DNA from: Bacteroidales bacterium
Lineage (GTDB): Bacteria > Bacteroidota > Bacteroidia > Bacteroidales > UBA932
NCBI GenBank assembly: GCA_017548985.1
Contig: JAFYYW010000037.1
Span: forward strand, 62,001 to 126,000
DNA length: 64,000 nt
Direction: 5' to 3'
Below the pieces are notes generated by a model. That model did no database searches, had not been told where the DNA came from, and saw only the letters and a program-made list of their open reading frames with translations. Of this stretch, positions 27,337 to 34,919 are shown in pieces. The number at the start of each line of letters is the position of its first letter. The first letter of the stretch is position 1. Position numbers and translations under genes: made by a program.

Positions 27337-29181
27337 CTATTCAGAGAAAAGCTTTATAAGAGTGTCCTTATGCAGGTCGGACAGATCAAGGTCCGGCCGC
27401 TCATAATCAGCGGCTTCCCTGAATCCGGCCTTGATCATAAGGGTCTTCAGATCCACGAAACACTTTGACTTGAGGGCGATAATGGCAGCCTTGTCACTGG
27501 CGTCCATACCTGAACTGACACGGGAATTCCCGACCCCGAGACTCATCAGGAATATCTTCCCGCCACTCACTGCGGCGATCATGGACTGGCGAAGGTCGGA
27601 GAACAAATCCTCGTTGACCACCATATTGTTCGGATCGACCATATATCCCCTCTTCAACTCGACAATCTCCTCCTGCCCGAAAAAGAAGCGGAAACGGCTT
27701 CCCTGTTCCCCGTTGTAACGGTTGCAGAATATGATGCCATCGTCACTGGTGCCTTTGCAATACAGGATCTCGCTGGCCTCGGGATCGGCATTGGTCATAT
27801 CACCTGAATAAACAGCATGCCCGGTGTTGTAAACGCTGTTCCAACCGACTTTGTGTCCTCCGAGATTGACAAAACTGATGTCAAAATCATTTGTCCCCCA
27901 CTCGTTTCTCCAATATATTCCGAAGAAATTATTCTCGCTTAGAGGATACCAGGAGCCGAACGGATAATTCCCTATACAGTTCTTCTCAGAGGAAGGGCAC
28001 GCCAGAACCACCTTGTCCGGGAACTTTACCGAACACGCCTTAGGGGCTAAAAGCCCAACCAACTTGTTCTCAAAAAGTGTGGCCAATGATGAATAATAAT
28101 CCTTCATGCCGGAGAACGCAGCTTCTTCCATAGGAGCCACAAAGGTTTTCCCGTTCCGGATGATGTACATGCGCTTGGTCGGGGAATCCATCATCGCGAT
28201 CCGCTCCCTGACAGTTTGGAGCAAGGATACGGTCTTGAACGCACTAAGGGTTCCAAGGCGTTGGGATATCTCCTCGTAAGGGTGTTCCGCTGAAAGGATA
28301 GTCTCCCAAAAACCTGGCTTCAAGGGCCTGTGAAGCCTCTCCGCTTTCCTGCGGATCTGGTTTATCACCTTTCGTGAGACGGAAGGTTCGGTAACCATCT
28401 CTTTCTTTTCCGTGTCATAGAACCTGGTCTCGTGAGTCCTGAACGCGAGGAACAGATCCTTGAAACGATAGAAAACGGACGCCAGAGCATCTCTTTCCTC
28501 CTCGGTCAACTTGTTGAAATCAAACTGGCAGGCGGTTTGCTTGATTCGCCTTATCAGATCCTTGTTCTTGATCAGAAGGGTCATCCCCGTCGATTCATAT
28601 ATAATGAGACGGAACAGAGCCACAGGATCATTTGGCCTTTGCCCGAGAGCGGAAGATAAGATGGAAAGTGCCTCCCTGTTGCGTACAGAGTCGATGTCAA
28701 GTTTGATCCCCGGACGTGATTTGTGATACTCGACAATGGCCCCGCAAATAGCCTTGACAGTGACTGGATTGAGAGCTATTCCAGAGGAAACGATGCCCAT
28801 ACAACGCCGGTAAAGCTCATCCTCGGTTATCTTCCCTATCAAGGTGTACTTGTTAAAATCCGGGGCCTCCGCACCTTCGTTCGGCACATAGCCGTTACCT
28901 TCCATGGTGTATCCGGTACCGTAAGTCGAGGCATAGTGCGCCACCTGGTCAAGGAAAAGTTCCCACCTGTCTTTGGAGACCACATCGTCCCATGTTTTGT
29001 AGAATGTGGAGTTCGGGTCTACAGCCTCAGTTTTGATAAAGGTCGCCACATCCTCGTTCAGAACATCCGGATGGATGATATACCCTCTTTTAAGAGCCTC
29101 TGTCTGAAGAGCTTCCGGATCACTCACCAACTTGGATGAAGTTGTGACCGCCTTGAAGAATTTTATAAGCGAAGGGTGCAT
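27337..29181 (-). CDS. Large protein of unknown function with a TerD-like region
   Basis: The 614-residue product has no signal peptide. I recognise only its last third (about residues 400-520): IYWRNEWGTNDFDISF followed by YSGDMTNADPEASEI resembles the TerD fold of tellurium/stress-resistance systems. The first 400 residues are mostly helical without a motif I know. The ATG at 29181 is preferred; the longer frame would start at a TTG and run through a strong hairpin. It stands alone between convergent and divergent genes, without other ter genes. A hairpin plus T9 lies immediately upstream, which could attenuate transcription. The TerD link is a visual resemblance. Confidence 0.6.
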   Translation of the reverse strand: MHPSLIKFFKAVTTSSKLVSDPEALQTEALKRGYIIHPDVLNEDVATFIKTEAVDPNSTFYKTWDDVVSKDRWELFLDQVAHYASTYGTGYTMEGNGYVPNEGAEAPDFNKYTLIGKITEDELYRRCMGIVSSGIALNPVTVKAICGAIVEYHKSRPGIKLDIDSVRNREALSILSSALGQRPNDPVALFRLIIYESTGMTLLIKNKDLIRRIKQTACQFDFNKLTEEERDALASVFYRFKDLFLAFRTHETRFYDTEKKEMVTEPSVSRKVINQIRRKAERLHRPLKPGFWETILSAEHPYEEISQRLGTLSAFKTVSLLQTVRERIAMMDSPTKRMYIIRNGKTFVAPMEEAAFSGMKDYYSSLATLFENKLVGLLAPKACSVKFPDKVVLACPSSEKNCIGNYPFGSWYPLSENNFFGIYWRNEWGTNDFDISFVNLGGHKVGWNSVYNTGHAVYSGDMTNADPEASEILYCKGTSDDGIIFCNRYNGEQGSRFRFFFGQEEIVELKRGYMVDPNNMVVNEDLFSDLRQSMIAAVSGGKIFLMSLGVGNSRVSSGMDASDKAAIIALKSKCFVDLKTLMIKAGFREAADYERPDLDLSDLHKDTLIKLFSE

Positions 29182-29185
29182 AATC

Positions 29186-29258
29186 AAAAAAAAAGGACCG
29201 CGGAAAGTAAAACGAAAGCCCGAAGGCTTCAAGCAAAAAGGAACTTTCTATGCGGTCC
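29186..29258 (-). other. Long hairpin plus T9 just before the TerD-like gene: attenuator or small-RNA terminator
   Basis: On the minus strand, GGACCGC (29258-29252) pairs with GCGGTCC (29201-29195), GAAAGT with ACTTTC inside it, and GAAGCC-TTCG-GGCTTT forms the apex with a C(UUCG)G tetraloop. T9 (29194-29186) follows directly, 4 bases before the ATG. The G-U pair in the apex favours the minus strand. It has the form of an intrinsic terminator, yet no gene precedes it on that strand. Confidence 0.65.
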
Positions 29259-29354
29259 AGGTCAACATTTGTCGCATGCAATATAGGCATTATTCCAAAG
29301 AATCGCAATAAAAAAGAAAAATGACTATATTAGTGCGATCTGAAACAAAAAGAG

Positions 29355-29993
29355 ATGAGAGTTATCTTGACAGGAGCCACCGGATATGTCGGGGAGGGGG
29401 TCTTGCTTGAATGCCTGGACAACCCCGAAATCACTAAGGTGTTGAGTGTGAGCCGCAGGCCCTGCGGTCACACGCATCCGAAGCTTAGGGAATATATAAT
29501 CAATGACTTCATGGACCTGAAAGAGGGCGATCCTGCTCTCCAGGGTTACGATGCTGTCTTTTTCTGCGCCGGAATCAGCAGCGTGGGTATGAAGGAGGAG
29601 AAATACAAGGTGATCAGCCACGACATCCCTTTACATCTCGCCGACATCGTGGGGCCTAAAGAGAAGATGACTTTCGTGTTTGTAAGCGGAGCCGGCAACT
29701 ATAACCACACTGACCAGATGTGGGTACGGGTCAAGAAAAGCACCGAGGACGCACTGGGACGCAAGGGATTCAAGGGAGCGTACAATTTCCGCCCGGCGAT
29801 CATGTGGCGCTACAAAGGCCAGATACATATCCAGAGAATACAATATGTGTTCTGGGCGCTGTATCCTCTTATGAAGCTCATGGGACTCTGGAACACGATG
29901 TCCGAGGTCGGCAGGGCGATGATCGCCGTCTCCCGGGACGGTTACAGGGTCCGGGAGATAGAAGTCAGGGACATCACTGAACTTGCCAAATGA
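29355..29993 (+). CDS. NAD(P)-binding SDR-like protein
   Basis: The 212-residue protein has an N-terminal Rossmann fold with GATGYVGEGV (residues 7-16), SVSRRP after beta-2 and an FFCAGISSVG segment, as in atypical short-chain dehydrogenases and NAD-dependent epimerase-like proteins. The catalytic YxxxK is not evident, so it may bind the cofactor without being a classical dehydrogenase. It is divergent from the TerD-like gene and stands alone. Its stop overlaps the start of the rplI terminator region. Substrate unknown. Confidence 0.75.
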   Translation: MRVILTGATGYVGEGVLLECLDNPEITKVLSVSRRPCGHTHPKLREYIINDFMDLKEGDPALQGYDAVFFCAGISSVGMKEEKYKVISHDIPLHLADIVGPKEKMTFVFVSGAGNYNHTDQMWVRVKKSTEDALGRKGFKGAYNFRPAIMWRYKGQIHIQRIQYVFWALYPLMKLMGLWNTMSEVGRAMIAVSRDGYRVREIEVRDITELAK

Positions 29994-30025
29994 AAAAGCG
30001 GCGTCGGAATATTTCCGGCGCCGCT
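29993..30025 (-). terminator. Terminator of the rpsF-rpsR-rplI operon
   Basis: A 13-bp stem with one mismatch (29997-30009 with 30013-30025) and loop of 3 is followed on the minus strand by TTTTTC, 21 bases after the rplI stop. It touches the stop of the convergent SDR gene. Confidence 0.85.
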
Positions 30026-30046
30026 AAGCGAATTCTCACGTTAATC

Positions 30047-30493
30047 TTAGGCCTCAGCCTCGACAACAAACTTGAGAGCGGCCTTGATGGCCTTGTAGAC
30101 CTTGACGGTACCCTCGTACTCTCCAAGAGCCTTGATGTCATCAGGGATGGTGATGTTCTTCTTGTCAACATCGATCCCGGCGGCTTTCAGAGCCTCTTCG
30201 ATCTGGGCGCTGGTGACAGAGCCGTAGATCTTACCAGCCTCGCTCACCTTGACGGCGACCTTTACAGGAGCGGCCTCGATCTTGGCGGCAATAGCCTCAG
30301 CGTCAGCGATAAGCTTAGCCTCTTTGTGAGCCCTCTGGCGCTTTGTCTCCTCAAGCTGCTTGATAGCGGAAGGAGTGGCGACAATCGCGAATCCCTGGGG
30401 AATAAGGTAGTTCAGTCCGTAACCACCCTTAACCTCTACCACATCACCGGCCTCGCCGAGATTGGCAACTTCTTTCTTAAGTATGATTTTCAT
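30047..30493 (-). CDS. rplI: 50S ribosomal protein L9
   Basis: The 148-residue product begins MKIILKKEVANLGEAGDVVEVK, the L9 N-terminal domain with the GYGLNYLIP segment, then the long connecting helix and C-terminal domain. Length is normal. It is the last gene of a rpsF-rpsR-rplI operon, 15 bases after rpsR, and is followed by a terminator. Confidence 0.98.
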   Translation of the reverse strand: MKIILKKEVANLGEAGDVVEVKGGYGLNYLIPQGFAIVATPSAIKQLEETKRQRAHKEAKLIADAEAIAAKIEAAPVKVAVKVSEAGKIYGSVTSAQIEEALKAAGIDVDKKNITIPDDIKALGEYEGTVKVYKAIKAALKFVVEAEA

Positions 30494-30508
30494 GATCGAG
30501 CTCTCCTA

Positions 30509-30787
30509 TTATTTAAGAAGGTCAGTGACATACGGAAGCAGAGCGAGGGAACGAGCCCTCTTAACGGCCTTGGCGACCTTCCTCTGGAACTTGAGGGAAG
30601 TACCGGTGATACGGCGGGGAAGGATCTTACCCTGCTCATTGAGGAACTTCTTGAGGAACTCAGGGTCCTTGTAATCGACATACTTGATACCAGCCTTCTT
30701 GAAACGGCAGTATTTCTTCTTCCTGACCTCGACTGTAGGAGGGTTCAGATAGCGGATTCCAGCATTCTGGGCTTCATTCTGTGCCAT
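30509..30787 (-). CDS. rpsR: 30S ribosomal protein S18
   Basis: The 92-residue product shows the S18 core: [18 protein letters not shown], then [32 protein letters not shown]. In the ribosome it pairs with S6, which is encoded 17 bases upstream. No ssb gene lies between them, as is usual in Bacteroidetes. Confidence 0.98.
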   Translation of the reverse strand: MAQNEAQNAGIRYLNPPTVEVRKKKYCRFKKAGIKYVDYKDPEFLKKFLNEQGKILPRRITGTSLKFQRKVAKAVKRARSLALLPYVTDLLK

Positions 30788-30804
30788 AGTGATTTCCTCC
30801 TTGA

Positions 30805-31257
30805 TTATTCGTTAACGGTTTCATTGGTTTCCTCAGCATCGGCGGGAGTCTCGATATCCTCAACATCCTCGACGACAGGCTCGACGGGAGCGACGGGCTC
30901 CTCAACCTTGGGAGCGGCAGCGGCCTTGGCCCTGTTCTGACGACGGCGCTCAGCGTATTCGACAGCGTCCTTGTCAAGAGCGACGGTCAGGAACCTGATG
31001 ATCCTCTCATCACGGAAATACTGGGTCTCGAGGACCTCGACGAAAGAGGGATCAGCCTGGAACTGGATAAGATAATAGAAGCCGGAGGTCTTGTGCTGGA
31101 TCGGATAAGCCAGCTGGCGGAGGCCCCAGTCTTCCTCGTACACGACCTCGCCACCATTGTCGGTGATGAGCTTGGTGTACTTGGCAACCGCTTCCTTCAT
31201 CTGTTGTTCAGACAAAACGGGAGTAGCGATGAAAACGGTCTCGTACTGTTTTAACAT
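30805..31257 (-). CDS. rpsF: 30S ribosomal protein S6
   Basis: The 150-residue product has the S6 fold (about 1-105: [19 protein letters not shown], then [13 protein letters not shown]-like [10 protein letters not shown] and [12 protein letters not shown]). A long acidic tail rich in Glu, Pro and Val (about 112-150) follows, as in many Bacteroidetes S6 proteins. It is the first gene of the operon and has a consensus promoter. Confidence 0.98.
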   Translation of the reverse strand: MLKQYETVFIATPVLSEQQMKEAVAKYTKLITDNGGEVVYEEDWGLRQLAYPIQHKTSGFYYLIQFQADPSFVEVLETQYFRDERIIRFLTVALDKDAVEYAERRRQNRAKAAAAPKVEEPVAPVEPVVEDVEDIETPADAEETNETVNE

Positions 31258-31289
31258 TTTGTTGTAAATTTTTGATAATTAATAAAATA

Positions 31290-31358
31290 CAGCCCTTTTG
31301 GGAACGTATGCCAACCCAAAAGGACTGCAAATTTAGCAATTATTTCCTAAAAAGCAAA
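31290..31358 (-). promoter_or_regulatory. rpsF promoter overlapping a hairpin after pepD
   Basis: On the minus strand TTTG (31358-31355), 19 bases, then TAAATTTG (31335-31328) is a full match to the Bacteroidetes promoter consensus. Immediately downstream, CAGTCCTTTTGGG (31327-31315) pairs with CCCAAAAGGGCTG (31302-31290) around a 12-base loop, followed by TATTTTATT. The hairpin could be the pepD terminator or a 5' leader structure. Confidence 0.7.
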
Positions 31359-31363
31359 AAGAA

Positions 31364-32824
31364 TTACTTCTCAGGAATATTCTCCAAGACATTGACAAGG
31401 AATTTCCAAGTCTGCGCGACGGTGTCGATCTTGACCCTCTCGTCCGGAGAATGAGGATGGACGATAGTAGGTCCTATCGAGACCATCTCCCAGTTGGGAT
31501 ACTTGGCTCCCATGATGGCGCACTCAAGGCCGCCGTGGGTCGCCGTGATCTTGAGATCCTTGCCGAAAAGCTTCTTGTAGGTATCCTCAAGCACTTTAAT
31601 CATCGGGGTGCCGAGCTTCGGTGTCCAGCCGCTGTAAGCTCCTGACATGGAATACTTGGCTCCGGCCAACTCAAAGGCATAGCGGATGGAGTCGGCAAGA
31701 TAGATCTTGGCGGAGTCGATCGAGCTCCTCGTCAGTGAATGGACTGTGAGATGACCCTTCTCCGTACGGATTATCGCCATGTTGGTTGAAGTCTCAGTAA
31801 GACCGGGGAGAGTGTCACTCATCCTGCCAACGCCATGATAGCAAGCAAGTATAGCCTTGAGCGCGTTACCTATGACCTTAGGGCTGATATAACGGGCCGC
31901 GGGAACGGACTGTTTCTCATAGAACATGACAGTGTCAGGATCGGAATACTGATACTCGAACTTGTTCTCCTCGAACTTTTTCTCCACCAATGCCTTAACC
32001 TTACGGGATGCCGCGGAAGGGATCAGAATGACCGCCTCTGCCTCGAAAGGAATGGCGTTACGGAGGGAACCACCCTTGATGTCGGCTACCTTGACCTCAG
32101 GGACCTCATCAATGACAGCCTTCAATATACGGCAGACAATCTTGTTGGCGTTACCCCTGAAAAGTGAGATGTCCATACCGGAGTGTCCGCCTTTAAGACC
32201 CTTGACTGTAAGCTTGTAACCCACATATCCTTCAGGAGTCTTATATGTCCTGTACGCGAAATCGGCGGAACCGTCGATTCCACCGGCGCAACCGGTGCAA
32301 AGCTCGCCCTCCTCCTCGGAATCGAGGTTGAGAAGGATGTCTCCCTTGAGGATACCCGGCTTGAGAGCGTTGGCTCCGGTCATACCCGTTTCCTCATCAT
32401 AAGTTATAAGGGCCTCCAGAGGACCATGCTTGAGGGTCTTGTCCTGGAACACGGAAAGCGCCAGGGCGACTCCGATACCGTTGTCGGCACCAAGGGTGGT
32501 TCCCTTCGCGGCGACCCACTCCCCTTTGATCTCGGTCTCGATCGGATCCTTGAGGAAGTCATGCTTGGTATCGGCGGTCTTTTGAGGGACCATATCCATG
32601 TGGGCCTGCATTATCACACCCTTACGGTTCTCGGACCCCGGAGTGGCGGGAGCGGAGAAAATGATGTTGCCCGTGTCGTCACGCTTCACATCGACTCCAT
32701 TGTCCTTGCCCCACTGGAGCAGGTATTCCTGTACTTTCCCCTCGTGCTTTGAGGGACGGGGGATCCTCGTCAGGCCATAGAAGTTCTCCCAAACGGCCTT
32801 TGGCTCTAAATCTCTAATTGTCAT
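31364..32824 (-). CDS. pepD: Aminoacyl-histidine dipeptidase (PepD-like, M20 family)
   Basis: The 486-residue cytosolic metallopeptidase would cleave Xaa-His dipeptides and related small peptides. The zinc-binding and catalytic residues are visible in HMDMVPQ, GADNGIG, TYDEETGMTG and NLDSEEEG, and the C-terminal histidine in ATHGGLECA. A dimerisation domain (about 205-390) lies between. It is the last gene of an acyltransferase-DUF4831-pepD run (15-base gap). Confidence 0.93.
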   Translation of the reverse strand: MTIRDLEPKAVWENFYGLTRIPRPSKHEGKVQEYLLQWGKDNGVDVKRDDTGNIIFSAPATPGSENRKGVIMQAHMDMVPQKTADTKHDFLKDPIETEIKGEWVAAKGTTLGADNGIGVALALSVFQDKTLKHGPLEALITYDEETGMTGANALKPGILKGDILLNLDSEEEGELCTGCAGGIDGSADFAYRTYKTPEGYVGYKLTVKGLKGGHSGMDISLFRGNANKIVCRILKAVIDEVPEVKVADIKGGSLRNAIPFEAEAVILIPSAASRKVKALVEKKFEENKFEYQYSDPDTVMFYEKQSVPAARYISPKVIGNALKAILACYHGVGRMSDTLPGLTETSTNMAIIRTEKGHLTVHSLTRSSIDSAKIYLADSIRYAFELAGAKYSMSGAYSGWTPKLGTPMIKVLEDTYKKLFGKDLKITATHGGLECAIMGAKYPNWEMVSIGPTIVHPHSPDERVKIDTVAQTWKFLVNVLENIPEK

Positions 32825-32839
32825 AGTGTTATAAATAGA

Positions 32840-33862
32840 TTATTTGGTTGAAATCGGGAAATAGCTCTCAACACCGAGCTGGTAGACGGCAACCCTGTCC
32901 TGGAGGATGGGGTTGACCCCGTCAGTGAGCTTGACGGCGCAGATAGCGGGAATCCTGTAGATAGCGACAGCACCCTTCGCCGAGGAACCCCTTCCGGATG
33001 CCGGAGAGACCGGCTGAGGGGTCAGCTCCAACAGGTAAGGCTTGCCGGAGACATTGTCAGCGGAGACTATACCATCCGCGTCAGACAGACGGAACGCCAC
33101 ATAAGTCTGGGATTTGCGGTCCTTCTCGGGAACCACGTCACATTTCATTCTCTGGGTCTGGAAGTCACTGTAGCCTATGAACATGGACATATACTCCTTC
33201 TCCAAGGCAGCGATCTCCGCCAGAGCGGCCCCCATGGCCTCACCGCTATAGGTGGCGTCAGTGTCGCCAGTCACGATCTGAACCCTCTTCTTACGCAGGT
33301 CGAAGATCATGTCAGCGGCCTCCTTTGCCCTTTGCTCAAGGGTCTTCTGGACGACCATATTCTGCTGTACGGCGACCCGGCTTCCATCCACACCGCGATA
33401 CAGGGTGGTAGCCTCCGAGGTCAGGTTCGAGCTCACTCCCCTGTCTGAGAAGTCGGCTCCCGCCTGGGAAGCGAACCTCCATTCCGAACCGTTCCCGAAA
33501 GATCCGTCATTGACGGCGATGAGGCCCTGTGAAGTCAAGGAAAGGAAAGACATCGCCCCCTTGTCAGGAGTGATGTAGAACCGGTTGCTCTGGTCCGCCT
33601 CGATCATTGGGGTCATACGCACCGCGCTGAGGGTGCATGTTTTCTGGTCTTCCTGACGCGCGGTGACACCCAGATACTTCTGGGCGAACTTGGCGTAAGG
33701 ACCGGCGTAGAAACTCTCCAGTACCGCCTCGACCTCCAGGGTGATGGTCGTCTGGGGAAGGGCGTAGGATACGGTCCCCATAGCGTCCTGGGCGCTCACC
33801 GTCACCGTCGGGATAAAAGCCGCGACGGCGAGGGCGATTGACAATATTCGTCTCATTTTCAT
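32840..33862 (-). CDS. DUF4831-family exported protein
   Basis: The 340-residue protein has a signal peptide (about 1-24, ending TVSAQ) and the beta-rich body of the DUF4831 family, starting with VSYALPQTTITLEVEAV, EFAQKYLG-like FAQKYLGVTAR and a long central segment with SVASNLTSEATTLYRG-like elements. Function is unknown. A second ATG two codons in (33856) is equally possible. It lies between a lipid-A-type acyltransferase (18 bases) and pepD (15 bases). Confidence 0.8.
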   Translation of the reverse strand: MKMRRILSIALAVAAFIPTVTVSAQDAMGTVSYALPQTTITLEVEAVLESFYAGPYAKFAQKYLGVTARQEDQKTCTLSAVRMTPMIEADQSNRFYITPDKGAMSFLSLTSQGLIAVNDGSFGNGSEWRFASQAGADFSDRGVSSNLTSEATTLYRGVDGSRVAVQQNMVVQKTLEQRAKEAADMIFDLRKKRVQIVTGDTDATYSGEAMGAALAEIAALEKEYMSMFIGYSDFQTQRMKCDVVPEKDRKSQTYVAFRLSDADGIVSADNVSGKPYLLELTPQPVSPASGRGSSAKGAVAIYRIPAICAVKLTDGVNPILQDRVAVYQLGVESYFPISTK

Positions 33863-33880
33863 CTCATTATGGTTTTATAA

Positions 33881-34798
33881 TTATCTTTTCCATCTCTTGT
33901 GGGACCATAGGTAACACCAAGGGACCGCCTCGATGTCTTTCTGGAGCAGTTTATAATACTCATCCATGATTTCCTGTGCGGAGACCTCGGAAGCGTCGGG
34001 GCATATCTCGGAGAACCTCCACTCGTAGTGTCCCTTCCCCATAGGGTAAAGGCTCGCATACAGCACACTCCAGCCAAGTTTCCTGGCCAGTGAAGCGCCC
34101 CCGAACATAGTCTTGGTCTCCTGGTTAAGGAAGCGCACATCGAGGTTTGCCAGAGAGTCCCGGTACGGGCACTGGTCGGAAAGCATGTTGACGACAAGCT
34201 TCCTGTCCTTATTCTCCAACACATGCCGGAGAATATTCTCAGTGCTGATGTAGCCTTTGTAATCAAGACGTCTCACAGGAGCGCAACGGTTGCTCCCCAT
34301 AATCTCATCCCACATCCTGCTCTTGAGGGGTTTGTATACGAATATCAAATCATCCGGCACAAGGCCCTCCGGCAGTTTCCCCTCTGGGCGGTAGTCGTAG
34401 TTAAGGCAGCCGCCAAGAAGCTCCCAATTGCCGAAATGAGAGGTCATCACCATCACCCCGGGGCTTTGGGAATACGCTTTTTCGAACACGTCAATATTGG
34501 AATATTCCACAATCCTTCTCTGCCTCAGGCGCTTTGGGTTCCGGCACCCGCCAAACCATACGGTCTCAGCGATTATCCTGCCGAAATGTCTGTAGAACTC
34601 GTCAGCTATCTCGCTGAGTTCCTTATATTTCTTGTCCGGGAACGAACGGGAAATATTAGTCATGACCACATCCCTCCTATAACGCAACACATCCTTCATC
34701 ACCCACGAGAAGAAGCGGCCAAAAGCGTAATGGAAGCCGAGCGGCAGCTTCCCGAGCGCCCGCATCAGACATAAGATTATGACGGTACCGACTATCAT
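33881..34798 (-). CDS. LpxL/HtrB-type lysophospholipid (lipid A) acyltransferase
   Basis: The 305-residue protein has an N-terminal membrane helix and the LPLAT fold of Kdo2-lipid A secondary acyltransferases. The catalytic block is MTSHFGNWELLGG near residue 118 (HX4E form), with PLKSRMWDEIM downstream. It would add an acyl chain to lipid A at the inner membrane. It heads a three-gene run with DUF4831 and pepD and has a -7 element 21 bases before its start. Confidence 0.88.
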   Translation of the reverse strand: MIVGTVIILCLMRALGKLPLGFHYAFGRFFSWVMKDVLRYRRDVVMTNISRSFPDKKYKELSEIADEFYRHFGRIIAETVWFGGCRNPKRLRQRRIVEYSNIDVFEKAYSQSPGVMVMTSHFGNWELLGGCLNYDYRPEGKLPEGLVPDDLIFVYKPLKSRMWDEIMGSNRCAPVRRLDYKGYISTENILRHVLENKDRKLVVNMLSDQCPYRDSLANLDVRFLNQETKTMFGGASLARKLGWSVLYASLYPMGKGHYEWRFSEICPDASEVSAQEIMDEYYKLLQKDIEAVPWCYLWSHKRWKR

Positions 34799-34819
34799 CT
34801 CATTTCCATTCGTAACTTA

Positions 34820-34827
34820 CAAATATA
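34820..34827 (-). promoter_or_regulatory. Candidate -7 element for the LpxL-type gene
   Basis: TATATTTG on the minus strand matches TAnnTTTG, 21 bases before the ATG at 34798. The -33 region has TTTT but no clear TTTG at the right distance. Confidence 0.45.
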
Positions 34828-34852
34828 ACAAAAGCCCATGAAATATCGAAAA

Positions 34853-34884
34853 TTTGGAGAATAGGCGGGGATTTCGTATTTTAG
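34853..34884 (+). promoter_or_regulatory. Promoter for the POT transporter gene
   Basis: TTTG (34853-34856), 20 bases, then TATTTTAG (34877-34884), one mismatch from TAnnTTTG. The leader to the ATG at 34920 is about 28 bases. Confidence 0.55.
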
Positions 34885-34919
34885 TAAATCCGTATGGAAT
34901 CAAACCAAAAATTAAAAAT

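Noticed and set aside
29990-30940. 316-codon plus-strand frame across the ribosomal protein operon
   Set aside because: It lies wholly opposite rplI, rpsR and rpsF, which are certain.
31290-31327. S6:S18 autoregulatory leader motif
   Set aside because: The hairpin is a plain stem-loop without the bulged element I would expect, and it fits a terminator for pepD as well.
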